64,000 nucleotides of DNA, taken from Cupriavidus pauculus (GTDB lineage Bacteria > Pseudomonadota > Gammaproteobacteria > Burkholderiales > Burkholderiaceae). The notes beneath the pieces are model-generated. The model saw nothing but the letters and a program-made list of their open reading frames with translations, had not been told where the DNA came from and searched no databases. Shown here piece after piece: positions 41,381 through 49,509 of the stretch. Position 1 is the first letter of the stretch. The number at the start of each line of letters is the position of its first letter. Made by a program: the position numbers and the translations under genes. The stretch is taken from contig NZ_CP033969.1 in assembly GCF_003854935.1 (NCBI RefSeq), positions 2,170,001-2,234,000 of the forward strand, written 5' to 3'.

Positions 41381-43047
41381 GCACGGCCACCCCGATGACG
41401 CCGCCCACGCCCGTCTTCCCGGACCCGGTGGAGGCTCCCGCGCCCGGCACCCAGCTCATGTGCGTGGATCACCTGTCGGTCACGTTCGGCGAGGGCGAGC
41501 ACGCCACGCGCGCCGTGCGCGACGTCAGCTTCGACCTGCGCGCCGGCGAGCGCTACGCGCTGGTGGGCGAATCCGGCTCCGGCAAGACCGTGACGGCGCT
41601 GGCCATGCTGCGGCTGGTCGAGGACGCGCACTACCACGGCGCGATCCGCTTCGAGGGCAAGGACCTGCTGGAGGTGTCCGACCGCGAGATGCGTCGCATC
41701 CGCGGGTCGGAAATCGCCATGATCTTCCAGGAGCCGATGACGGCGCTGAACCCGCTCTACACGATCGGCAACCAGATCGTGGAGACGCTGGCGCTGCACG
41801 AGGACCTGGACCGCCGCGCCGCGCGCGACCGGGCCATCGCGCTGCTGGAGCGCACCGGCATCAGTGACGCGGCCAACCGGTTCAACAGCTTTCCGCACCA
41901 GTTGTCGGGCGGGCAGCGGCAGCGGGCGATGATCGCCATGGCGCTGGCCTGCCGGCCCAAGCTGCTGCTGGCCGACGAGCCGACCACGGCGCTGGACGTC
42001 ACCATCCGCGCCCAGATCCTGGACCTGCTGCGCAGCCTGCAGGCCGAGTTCGGCATGGCCGTGATGCTGATCACGCACGACCTGAACATGGTGCGCGCCT
42101 TTGCGCAGCGGGTGGGCGTGATGGAAAAGGGCGTGCTGGTCGAGACCGGCGAGACGGCCGAGGTTTTTGCCAATCCGCGCCACCCGTACACGCGCAAGCT
42201 GATCGACAGCCGGCCGCGGCGCGAGGTGCTGCCGCTGGTGCCGCTGGCGCCGGTGCTGCTGGAAACCGATGGGCTGTCGGTCAACTACCAGAAGAAGCGG
42301 CCGGGCATCGCCGGCTGGTTCGGCAAGGATGCGTTCGCCGCGGTCAAGGACGTCACGCTGCAACTGCGCGAGGGCGAGACGCTGGGCATCGTTGGCGAGT
42401 CGGGGTCGGGCAAGACCACGCTGGCCCACACGGTGCTGGCGCTCCAGCGCAAGAGCGCCGGGGCGATCCAGTTCCTGGGTCGCAGCTTCGACACCTGCTC
42501 GCAGAAGGAGCGCAGCGCGCTGCGCAAGCGCATGCAGGTGGTGTTCCAGGACCCGTTCGGCTCGCTGTCGCCGCGCATGACAATCGAGCAGATCGTTGGC
42601 GAGGGGCTGGCGCTGCATCAGCCGGGGCTGACGCGCGAGGCCATGCGCGAGCGCGTGATCGAGGCGCTCCGGGAGGTGGGGCTGGACCGCACCGCGCTGG
42701 GGCGGTATCCGCACGAGTTCTCGGGCGGGCAGCGGCAGCGCATCGCCATCGCCCGGGTGCTGATTCTGAAGCCGCAGGTGCTGGTGCTCGATGAGCCGAC
42801 TTCGGCACTTGACGTGTCGATTCAGCAGCAGGTGCTGGCGCTCCTGTCGCAACTCCAGCACAAGTACAACCTCAGCTACCTGTTCATCAGCCACGATCTG
42901 GCCGTGATCCGTGCGATGGCGCACCGCGTGATCGTGATGAAAAACGGTGAAGTGGTGGAATCCGGCGAGACCGAAACCGTGCTCGGGGCACCGCAGCATC
43001 CGTATACGCGCAAGTTGATGGCGGCGGCCCAGTTGGGCGCGGCCTGA
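41377..43047 (+). CDS. yejF: Peptide ABC transporter ATP-binding protein YejF
   Basis: 556 aa with two fused ABC ATPase domains. Both halves carry Walker A GESGSGKT (near residues 66 and 343), signature SGGQRQR (about 180 and 450) and Walker B DEPT. It energises the YejABE peptide importer. The Pro-rich first 25 residues precede domain one. It is the last gene of the operon; a 22-bp palindrome follows 40 nt after the stop. Confidence 0.95.
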   Translation: MSTATPMTPPTPVFPDPVEAPAPGTQLMCVDHLSVTFGEGEHATRAVRDVSFDLRAGERYALVGESGSGKTVTALAMLRLVEDAHYHGAIRFEGKDLLEVSDREMRRIRGSEIAMIFQEPMTALNPLYTIGNQIVETLALHEDLDRRAARDRAIALLERTGISDAANRFNSFPHQLSGGQRQRAMIAMALACRPKLLLADEPTTALDVTIRAQILDLLRSLQAEFGMAVMLITHDLNMVRAFAQRVGVMEKGVLVETGETAEVFANPRHPYTRKLIDSRPRREVLPLVPLAPVLLETDGLSVNYQKKRPGIAGWFGKDAFAAVKDVTLQLREGETLGIVGESGSGKTTLAHTVLALQRKSAGAIQFLGRSFDTCSQKERSALRKRMQVVFQDPFGSLSPRMTIEQIVGEGLALHQPGLTREAMRERVIEALREVGLDRTALGRYPHEFSGGQRQRIAIARVLILKPQVLVLDEPTSALDVSIQQQVLALLSQLQHKYNLSYLFISHDLAVIRAMAHRVIVMKNGEVVESGETETVLGAPQHPYTRKLMAAAQLGAA

Positions 43048-43088
43048 ATGATGTGCGCCGCAACACGCTTTGTCACGCGGCGGTAACA

Positions 43089-43110
43089 CGGAATCCTTAT
43101 AAGGATTCCG
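43089..43110. repeat. 22-bp perfect palindrome after yejF
   Basis: CGGAATCCTTA joined to its exact complement TAAGGATTCCG with no spacer. It has no U-tract, so it is not a classical terminator. It may be an operator or a factor-dependent RNA hairpin, 285 bp before the NlpC/P60 gene. Confidence 0.6.
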
Positions 43111-43190
43111 AGAAACAGAATACGTTTTGGGTCGTAGTTCGTTGATTTACTAGCGAAATGCGGGAAAGTTGTAACCAACTTTGACACGTC

Positions 43191-43220
43191 AAGGTTCGGT
43201 ACTTTACTATCCCGCGATAA
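43191..43220 (+). promoter_or_regulatory. Candidate promoter of the NlpC/P60 gene
   Basis: TTGACA (43191-43196), 18-bp spacer, TACTAT (43215-43220). The -35 lies inside an inverted repeat TTGAC-AC-GTCAA, a possible operator. The surrounding 347-bp gap (43048-43394) also holds the 22-bp palindrome and is otherwise AT-richer than the genes. Confidence 0.55.
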
Positions 43221-43394
43221 GTTTTCACGGGGGTGGTTCGTCCGCCGCATGCTGGCCTTGGGGAAGGCCGTTGTTGCACGCGGCTGGTGCAGTCCTGCTG
43301 GCGTACTTCTTGCGTACGATCCGCCCTGATGTTTTCGCGCTGTCCGGCTTTGTCTGATTTGCCGGTCAGCCTTGTCCGATCATCAGGAGAGCCA

Positions 43395-44072
43395 ATGCAA
43401 ACGGTACTTCATTCCCTGGCGCGCGCCGCTATCGGAATTGCCATTGCCTGCGGTGCGACTGTGTCGAATGGAGTGCTGGCGGATACGGTGTTCAAGGACC
43501 CCGACGCCCGGATCGAAGCCCGTGTCGATGGCACGGACGCGCATCCGGAAGGCAAGCGTGGCTTGCTGTCGTCGGTGATGAACTCCACCAGCAACGTTGC
43601 CAGCAAGGCTGGCGACCTGGTCATGAACGCGCTGGGCCTGATTGGCGTGCGTTACCGCTTTGGCGGTAACAGCCCCGAATCGGGCCTGGACTGCAGCGGC
43701 TTTGTCCGCTACGTGTTCAACGACACCTTCGGCTTCATGTTGCCGCGCCGGTCCGTCGAAATGAGCCAGGTGGGCACCACCGTGGCGGTCAACGAACTGC
43801 GCCCGGGGGACCTCGTGTTCTTCAACACGATGCGCCACACGTTCTCGCACGTCGGCATCTACATTGGCGACAACAAGTTCGTGCACGCGCCGTCCACCGG
43901 CAGCAAGATTCGCGTCGACGACATGCGCGCGTCGTACTGGGTCACGCGCTACAACGGCGCCCGCCGGATCGACGACTCGGCCAAGGGTTCGGTCGAGAAC
44001 ACGGGCAGCATGATCGAGACGCTCAAGCGCTTCGATCCGAACGCCCAGGGCCGCACGATGCTGGGCGGCTGA
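43395..44072 (+). CDS. NlpC/P60-family peptidoglycan endopeptidase
   Basis: 225 aa. A signal peptide (about residues 1-30, cleavage near VLA-DT) sends it to the periplasm. The NlpC/P60 domain spans about 80-195 with nucleophile Cys100 (GLDCSGFVRY) and His152 (FSHVGIYIG), so it should cut the D-Glu-meso-Dap bond region of peptidoglycan stem peptides. AGGAGA is just before ATG 43395. It lies next to the yejABEF importer, which may take up the released peptides. It has its own promoter and terminator. Confidence 0.9.
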   Translation: MQTVLHSLARAAIGIAIACGATVSNGVLADTVFKDPDARIEARVDGTDAHPEGKRGLLSSVMNSTSNVASKAGDLVMNALGLIGVRYRFGGNSPESGLDCSGFVRYVFNDTFGFMLPRRSVEMSQVGTTVAVNELRPGDLVFFNTMRHTFSHVGIYIGDNKFVHAPSTGSKIRVDDMRASYWVTRYNGARRIDDSAKGSVENTGSMIETLKRFDPNAQGRTMLGG

Positions 44073-44098
44073 CGCCCACCGCACCGCTGCGCCAAAAA

Positions 44099-44128
44099 GA
44101 AAAGGACTGCCCCGGCAGTCCTTTTTTG
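44099..44128. terminator. Terminator after the NlpC/P60 gene
   Basis: AAAGGACTGCC-CC-GGCAGTCCTTTTTT, an 11-bp stem with T6. It separates this gene from the convergent patatin gene. Confidence 0.88.
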
Positions 44129-44229
44129 TTGCCCGCGCCGCCCCGCCACCGGTGACACCGTCTGTCATGCCGCTGACGTTTTCTGTCATCGGCGATGACA
44201 ACGGCTGGCGCGCAGGGCCGGCCGGACGG

Positions 44230-45156
44230 CTACTGGGTGGCGACAGCGGCGGCAGGGCGCTGGCGAGCCGCCGCCAGTTTGTCGCGCAGGGTGCCCAGCA
44301 CGGCCGACGTGGCCTGCTCGCCCGCCAGGATTGCCCGGTTGCGCGACGCAAAGTCGCTGCCGCCCATGTCGGGCAGGTCGGGGCGGATCACCACGTCGGC
44401 ACGCGCCAGTGCCATCCGGTTGATCGACTGGCCCATGATGGCCGTGGTCTGCAGCAGCACGCCGCTCTGCCCGTTGTTCTTCTGGCTGGACGGGTCGGCC
44501 GAGATGTTCACGGCGATCACGAAATCGGCGCCCATCTCGCGCGCGGCATCCACGGGCACGGGCTCCACCAGCCCGCCGTCCACGTAGTCGTGCCCGGCGA
44601 TCGAGACCGGCTGGAACACGCCCGGCACGCTGCTGGACGCCCGCACGGCCTGCCCGGTATTGCCACGCCTGAACACGATCCGCTCGCCGGTCTTCAGGTC
44701 CGTGGCGACGATGCCCAGCGGCAGCTTCATCGCCTCGATCGGCCGGTTCTTGACCAGCCGGTTCACGTAGTTCTGCAACGCCTCGCCCTTGAGCCAGCCC
44801 CCGAACCTGGTGCCGAACGGCAGCGCCCAGTCGGCGATGGCTGCTTCGTCCATCGTCAGCGCCAGCTTGTTGAGCTGGAAGCCGTCCATGCCCGTGGCGT
44901 AGAGAGCGGCCACCACCGAGCCGGCGCTGGTGCCCGTGACGATGTCGGCGTGGATGCCCTGGGCCTCCAGCGCCTTGATCACGCCGATATGGGCAAAGCC
45001 GCGCGCGGCCCCGCCGCCCAGCGCCAGCCCGATGCGCAGCGGGCGCGGCGGCGGCGCGGTGGCCACGGGCGGCAGGGTAGGGGCCGGCTTCGGGCCGAAC
45101 GAGCAGGCGGCCAGCAGCATCGCGGCGGAGGCGCCCAGGAAATGTCGTCGTTGCAT
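44230..45156 (-). CDS. Patatin-like phospholipase lipoprotein (RssA family)
   Basis: 308 aa. The N-terminus MQRRHFLGASAAMLLAAC carries a lipobox (LLAAC), so a lipid-anchored envelope protein is predicted. The patatin domain starts near residue 40 with the oxyanion-hole loop GGGAARG, nucleophile Ser77 in GTSAG and the catalytic DGG (VDGGLVEPVPV). It probably deacylates phospholipid or a related ester. ATG 45156 was chosen because it begins the lipoprotein signal; a much longer frame upstream is not conserved. It is divergent from gltX. Confidence 0.87.
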   Translation of the reverse strand: MQRRHFLGASAAMLLAACSFGPKPAPTLPPVATAPPPRPLRIGLALGGGAARGFAHIGVIKALEAQGIHADIVTGTSAGSVVAALYATGMDGFQLNKLALTMDEAAIADWALPFGTRFGGWLKGEALQNYVNRLVKNRPIEAMKLPLGIVATDLKTGERIVFRRGNTGQAVRASSSVPGVFQPVSIAGHDYVDGGLVEPVPVDAAREMGADFVIAVNISADPSSQKNNGQSGVLLQTTAIMGQSINRMALARADVVIRPDLPDMGGSDFASRNRAILAGEQATSAVLGTLRDKLAAARQRPAAAVATQ

Positions 45157-45364
45157 CGAGATGGAAGAAAACAGGCCGGAAAGTGATGCGCGGGGCATCG
45201 CGACGGTCGCGGCGGGTGACGGAAGGCATGCGCCCGGTGTCAGACCGGTGGCAGCATAAATGATTCCGCGCGCCAATGGCGAGAGAGGCAGCGCGTATAA
45301 TGCAGCGTTCAACGAAATCCGGCCTGCGCGCATCCGTGCGCGGGCTTTTTTGTTTCTTCCGACC

Positions 45365-46762
45365 ATGACACAACGCGTCCGCACCCGCTTCGCGCCGAGC
45401 CCGACCGGCTTCATCCACCTTGGCAACATCCGCTCCGCGCTCTATCCGTGGGCCTTTGCCCGCCGCATGCAGGGCGATTTCATCCTGCGGATCGAGGATA
45501 CCGACGTCGAGCGCTCGTCCCAGGAGGCGGTCGACGTGATCCTGGAAAGCATGGCCTGGCTGGAACTCGACATCGACGAGGGTCCGTTCTACCAGATGCA
45601 GCGCATGGATCGCTACCGCGAGATCGTGCGCCAGATGCTCGACAGCGGCCTGGCCTACCCGTGCTACATGAGCACCGAGGAACTGGACGCGCTGCGCGAG
45701 GCCCAGCGCGCTGCCGGCGAAAAGCCCCGCTACAACGGCTTCTGGCGTCCGGAGCCGGGCAAGGTGCTGCCCGAGCCGCCGGCAGGCGTGCAGCCCGTGG
45801 TGCGGTTCCGCAACCCCATCGGCGGCAGCGTGGTGTGGGATGACGCGGTCAAGGGCCGCATAGAGATCTCGAACGACGAGCTGGACGACCTGGTGATCGC
45901 GCGCCCGGACGGCACGCCGACGTACAACTTCTGCGTCGTGATCGACGACCTCGACATGAAGATCACGCACGTGATCCGGGGCGACGACCACGTCAACAAC
46001 ACGCCGCGCCAGATCAACATCATCCGCGCGCTGGGCGGCGACGTGCCGGTCTACGCCCACCTGCCCACGGTGCTGAACGAGCAGGGCGAGAAGATGAGCA
46101 AGCGCCACGGCGCGATGGCCGTGACCGGTTACCGCGACGAGGGCTACCTGCCGGAGGCCGTGCTGAACTACCTGGCGCGGCTGGGCTGGTCGCACGGCGA
46201 CGCCGAAATCTTCACGCGCGAGCAGTTCGTGGCCTGGTTCGACCTCGACCACCTGGGCAAGTCGCCGGCGCAGTACAACCCCGAGAAGCTCGCCTGGCTG
46301 AACAACCACTACATCAAGACCGGCGACAACGCGCGCCTGGCCGAGCTGACGCGCCCGTTCATCGAGGCGCTGGGCGGCAAGGTGGAGGGCGCCAGCCTGG
46401 CCGACGTGGTGGCGCTGGTCAAAGACCGCGCGAACACGTTGAAGGACGTGGCGCAAACCGCGCTGCTGTTCTACCGCGGCGAGCCGCAGGCCGATGCCGC
46501 GCTGCGCGCCGAGCACCTGACCGACGAGATCCGTCCGGCGCTGCAGGCGCTGGCTACGCAACTGGCCGCCTTGCCGGAATGGAAGCGCGAGGCCATCAAC
46601 GCCACGTTCAAGGCCGTGCTGGCCGAGTTCGGGCTGAAGATGCCGAAACTGGCCATGCCGGTGCGCCTGCTGGTGGCGGGGCAGCTGCAGACGCCGAGCA
46701 TCGACGCGGTGCTGGAACTGTTCGGCCGCGACACGGTGCTGCGCCGCCTGGCCGCCGCGTAA
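45365..46762 (+). CDS. gltX: Glutamyl-tRNA synthetase
   Basis: 465 aa, class I aminoacyl-tRNA synthetase, non-discriminating or discriminating type not determined. The HIGH-equivalent [18 protein letters not shown] is near residues 9-26 and the KMSKRHG motif is near 244-250. It charges tRNA-Glu; two tRNA-Glu genes lie a few hundred bases downstream (47053 and 47625). Start ATG 45365 gives the family N-terminus. Confidence 0.97.
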   Translation: MTQRVRTRFAPSPTGFIHLGNIRSALYPWAFARRMQGDFILRIEDTDVERSSQEAVDVILESMAWLELDIDEGPFYQMQRMDRYREIVRQMLDSGLAYPCYMSTEELDALREAQRAAGEKPRYNGFWRPEPGKVLPEPPAGVQPVVRFRNPIGGSVVWDDAVKGRIEISNDELDDLVIARPDGTPTYNFCVVIDDLDMKITHVIRGDDHVNNTPRQINIIRALGGDVPVYAHLPTVLNEQGEKMSKRHGAMAVTGYRDEGYLPEAVLNYLARLGWSHGDAEIFTREQFVAWFDLDHLGKSPAQYNPEKLAWLNNHYIKTGDNARLAELTRPFIEALGGKVEGASLADVVALVKDRANTLKDVAQTALLFYRGEPQADAALRAEHLTDEIRPALQALATQLAALPEWKREAINATFKAVLAEFGLKMPKLAMPVRLLVAGQLQTPSIDAVLELFGRDTVLRRLAAA

Positions 46763-46881
46763 AAATGTGCAGAAATGTCTCGGCGGGGGCTTGCGCTCCG
46801 GCCGGGACTTCAGCATAATCTCGTTCTCCCTGCTGCACGACGCAAGTCAAGCGGATCGGTTGAAAAGCTGAAAAAAGGGAC

Positions 46882-46909
46882 TTGCAAAACGCAGCGATTG
46901 ATTTATAAT
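46882..46909 (+). promoter_or_regulatory. Promoter of the first tRNA cluster
   Basis: TTGCAA (46882-46887), 16-bp spacer, TATAAT (46904-46909), followed by a GC-rich discriminator (CGCCGC), typical of stringently controlled stable-RNA promoters. Confidence 0.75.
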
Positions 46910-46968
46910 CGCCGCTTCGCCGGAAAGCAGTAAATCTGGCGGCAAGCGTAGTAAATGGCAGTTACTAT

Positions 46969-47044
<76 letters not shown>

Positions 47045-47052
47045 AAGTTTCT

Positions 47053-47128
47053 GTCCCCTTCGTCTAGAGGCCTAGGACATCACCCTTTCACGGTGAGTAC
47101 AGGGGTTCGAATCCCCTAGGGGACGCCA
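47053..47128 (+). tRNA. tRNA-Glu (anticodon TTC), copy 1
   Basis: 76 nt, acceptor GTCCCCT/AGGGGAC, anticodon loop CTTTCAC, encoded CCA. Eight bases after tRNA-Ala. Identical to the copy at 47625. Confidence 0.97.
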
Positions 47129-47194
47129 GACATTGGACGTAACCAGACGTCCAGTTGGCTGTCCGAAGCGAAGCTTCGGGTAGCAACCAACAAC

Positions 47195-47271
47195 GGAGCG
47201 GTAGTTCAGTTGGTTAGAATACCGGCCTGTCACGCCGGGGGTCGCGGGTTCGAGCCCCGTCCGCTCCGCCA
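47195..47271 (+). tRNA. tRNA-Asp (anticodon GTC), copy 1
   Basis: 77 nt, acceptor GGAGCGG/CCGCTCC, anticodon GTC in loop CTGTCAC, encoded CCA. Identical to the copy at 47764. Confidence 0.97.
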
Positions 47272-47276
47272 GACTG

Positions 47277-47307
47277 AACCCGCTTGGGTAACACCAGGCG
47301 GGTTTTT
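47277..47307 (+). terminator. Terminator of the first tRNA cluster
   Basis: AACCCGC (47277-47283) pairs with GCGGGTT (47298-47304) followed by T-rich sequence, directly after tRNA-Asp copy 1. Confidence 0.82.
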
Positions 47308-47363
47308 ATTTGGGTGAGAGGTGATGTTTCGATAATCACCGTTCGATTACCCCGAAGCAAATG

Positions 47364-47391
47364 TTGTCAGCTTCGAAAAATCGAAGATAAT
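47364..47391 (+). promoter_or_regulatory. Promoter of the second tRNA cluster
   Basis: TTGTCA (47364-47369), 16-bp spacer, GATAAT (47386-47391), GC-rich discriminator CGCGGCCCC. A weaker -10-like TAGAAT at 47571-47576 lies between tRNA-Ala and tRNA-Glu of the second set. Confidence 0.6.
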
Positions 47392-47440
47392 CGCGGCCCC
47401 AGCAATCGCTGCGATTATCAGGCAGTATTGGAAGTATTAT

Positions 47441-47516
<76 letters not shown>

Positions 47517-47624
47517 GATTCAGGAAGCAGCGACGCAGTAAAAAGTTGCTTCGGATCGCGAAAGTTCTGGTAGAATGCCGGACTTCGCGGCAAACGACGG
47601 AAAGCGTTGCTTGCAACAGTTTCT

Positions 47625-47700
47625 GTCCCCTTCGTCTAGAGGCCTAGGACATCACCCTTTCACGGTGAGTACAGGGGTTCGAATCCCCTAGGGGACGCCA
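47625..47700 (+). tRNA. tRNA-Glu (anticodon TTC), copy 2
   Basis: 76 nt, identical to copy 1. It is 108 nt from tRNA-Ala copy 2, in contrast to 8 nt in the first cluster. Confidence 0.97.
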
Positions 47701-47763
47701 AAACAGCCGGGCGTAATCAGACGCCCAGCGGTTAGCCGGAATATCCGGGTAACAGCCGAAAAC

Positions 47764-47840
47764 GGAGCGGTAGTTCAGTTGGTTAGAATACCGGCCTGTC
47801 ACGCCGGGGGTCGCGGGTTCGAGCCCCGTCCGCTCCGCCA
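47764..47840 (+). tRNA. tRNA-Asp (anticodon GTC), copy 2
   Basis: 77 nt, identical to copy 1. Its 3' 21 nt are the start of an imperfect repeat that recurs 150 bp downstream. Confidence 0.97.
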
Positions 47841-47845
47841 AATTT

Positions 47846-47877
47846 AAAAAAGCCTGCGCAAGCAGGCTTTTTTTTCG
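47846..47877 (+). terminator. Terminator of the second tRNA cluster
   Basis: AAAAAAGCCTGC-GCAA-GCAGGCTTTTTTTT, immediately after tRNA-Asp copy 2. Confidence 0.9.
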
Positions 47878-47883
47878 TCTGTA

Positions 47884-47990
47884 CGGAGCGGAGGGCGCTG
47901 CCTGCGCAGCGCCCGGCGGGGCGAGAAGGGATTCGCTTGCAAGCGAATCCGCGGCCTGCAGGATGTGGGCGAGCCCCGTCCGCTCCGCCA
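47884..47990 (+). pseudogene. tRNA-Asp remnant (pseudo-tRNA)
   Basis: The 5' acceptor word GGAGCGG (47884-47890) and the 3' part CGAGCCCCGT-CCGCTCC-G-CCA (47970-47990) of tRNA-Asp are retained and can still pair as an acceptor stem, but D and anticodon arms are replaced by about 80 nt holding two hairpins. It cannot be a working tRNA. It may be a degraded third tRNA-Asp or chance use of a dispersed repeat. Confidence 0.45.
47929..47950. repeat. 22-bp perfect palindrome inside the tRNA-Asp remnant
   Basis: GGATTCGCTTG joined to its exact complement CAAGCGAATCC with no spacer, in the unique segment between the two repeat copies. Confidence 0.6.
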
Positions 47991-47995
47991 AACTT

Positions 47996-48027
47996 AGAAA
48001 AGCCTGCGCAAGCAGGCTTTTTTTTCA
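47996..48027 (+). terminator. Duplicated terminator hairpin
   Basis: Second copy of the AGCCTGC-GCAA-GCAGGCT hairpin with a T8 run. In the minus direction it could also stop the MATE gene transcript, which ends at 48068. Confidence 0.8.
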
Positions 48028-48067
48028 CCCATACGGAGCGGAGGGCGCTGCCTGCGCAGCGCCCTCC

Positions 48068-49420
48068 TCAGACCCCCTCCCGACTCACCTTCCTGAAATA
48101 CCGCACGAGCAGCGTCCCGGCGATCGCCAGGCTCACGCTGTTGGCCAGCCAGAAGCCCGAAGCGCCGCGCGTGAAAGCGGGCAACGTGTCGATCAGGCCG
48201 AAGCCGAGCACATAGCCGCCGCCCAGCCCCACGCCCCATAGCGACACCGCATAGATCAGCGTCGGGATCAGCGCGATCTTGTATGCGCGCAGGATGAACG
48301 CGCTCATCACCTGGATGGCGTCGAACGCCTGGTAGAAGGCCACGAACAGCATCAGGGGCAACGCCTTGGCCACCACGGCCGAGTCCTTGGCGTACGCCTG
48401 CAGCAGCGGCTCGCGCAGGCACCAGAGCAGGGTGCCGATCAGCAGCGCCAGGCCGGCGCCAAAGCGGATGCCGCGCCAGCCGATGCGCCGCGCCGCCGCC
48501 ATGTCGCGCGCGCCGATGGACTGGGCGACGAGCGTCGACGTCGCGATCGACAGCGACAACGGCATCATGTACGCCACGGCGCTCAGGTTGGCGATGATCT
48601 GGTGCCCGGCCAGCGTCTCGGTGCCCATCCGCGTGATGAAGATCGACATCAGCGTGAACGATGTGATTTCAATCAGGTACGTCAGCCCCATCGGCACGCC
48701 CAGCCGCAGCAGCGGCTCGATGCGGTCCCAGCGCGGCCATTCCCAGTGCGTGAAAATGCTCAGCGGCCGATAGGCGCCGCCGAATCGCAGGATCGCCAGG
48801 CCGGACAGGCACCAGACCCACGTGATCAGCGTCGACGCCAGCGCGCAACCGGGGCCGCCCATCGCCGCCACACCCAGGCCGCCGTGGATGAACCAGGCGT
48901 TGAGCGGCACCTTGAGCGCCAACCCGGCGATCTGCAGCACCGTGACCATGATCGGCCGTGACAGCGCGTTGTTCAGCGCCATGTAGATCCGGAACGCAAG
49001 CGCCGCCGGCAGGCCGAGCGCGACGATATGGAGATAGCGCGATGCCTTGTCGACCAGCTCCGGCGGCGCCTTGGCGAACGCCAGCACCGGCCCTGGAAAC
49101 AGCAGCAGCAACATGCCCGGCACGGCCAGCGCCAGCCCCAGCCACGCGGCCTGCCGCACCTCCGCGCCGATTTCCGCGCTGCGGCCGGCGCCGTATAGCT
49201 GCCCGGCGATGGGCGCCAGTGCCTGCAGCACGCCCATCAGGCTGATGTAGACCGTCACGTAGATCGATCCGCCCAGGCCAACCGCGGCCAGGTCGGCGGC
49301 CGACGCGCGGCCGGCCATGATCGTGTCGATCACGCCGAAGGCAATCACGGCCAACTGGCCGACCAGCACCGGGGCGGCCAGGTGGACGATGCGACGGATA
49401 TCCTGCAGCGCGCTGCTCAT
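48068..49420 (-). CDS. MATE-family multidrug/cation efflux transporter
   Basis: 450 aa with about twelve membrane segments in two MatE repeats (about residues 15-175 and 240-400). It exports organic cations or drugs using a Na+ or H+ gradient; NorM-like proteins are the closest type. The N-terminal helix APVLVGQLAVIAFGVIDTIMAGR, with the family GxxDTxMxG pattern, supports this. The specific substrate is unknown. It lies 89 nt after the GT39 gene on the same strand. Confidence 0.9.
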   Translation of the reverse strand: MSSALQDIRRIVHLAAPVLVGQLAVIAFGVIDTIMAGRASAADLAAVGLGGSIYVTVYISLMGVLQALAPIAGQLYGAGRSAEIGAEVRQAAWLGLALAVPGMLLLLFPGPVLAFAKAPPELVDKASRYLHIVALGLPAALAFRIYMALNNALSRPIMVTVLQIAGLALKVPLNAWFIHGGLGVAAMGGPGCALASTLITWVWCLSGLAILRFGGAYRPLSIFTHWEWPRWDRIEPLLRLGVPMGLTYLIEITSFTLMSIFITRMGTETLAGHQIIANLSAVAYMMPLSLSIATSTLVAQSIGARDMAAARRIGWRGIRFGAGLALLIGTLLWCLREPLLQAYAKDSAVVAKALPLMLFVAFYQAFDAIQVMSAFILRAYKIALIPTLIYAVSLWGVGLGGGYVLGFGLIDTLPAFTRGASGFWLANSVSLAIAGTLLVRYFRKVSREGV

Positions 49421-49509
49421 CGTTGGGTAGGGGAGTTTTGGGGGCGCCCCGGCGCCACGGCCGGGGAGAGATCGGCGAGCCCAGGGCCCGCCGTCATCGG
49501 GAATGGGCC

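Larger units (their letters stand above)
47820..48064 (+). repeat. Imperfect 150-bp-period repeat containing the tRNA-Asp 3' end and a terminator
   Basis: Bases 47820-47914 recur at 47970-48064 with an offset of exactly 150 and about six mismatches. Each copy holds the last 21 nt of tRNA-Asp, the terminator hairpin, a GGAGCGG word and a GGGCGCTG/CAGCGCCC hairpin. The 55 bp between the copies are unique. Confidence 0.85.

Noticed and set aside
47783-48028. Small minus-strand frame across tRNA-Asp and the repeat with repeated KPACAGF words
   Set aside because: It is the reverse complement of tRNA-Asp and the duplicated terminator hairpins; the repeats in the peptide only mirror the DNA repeat.
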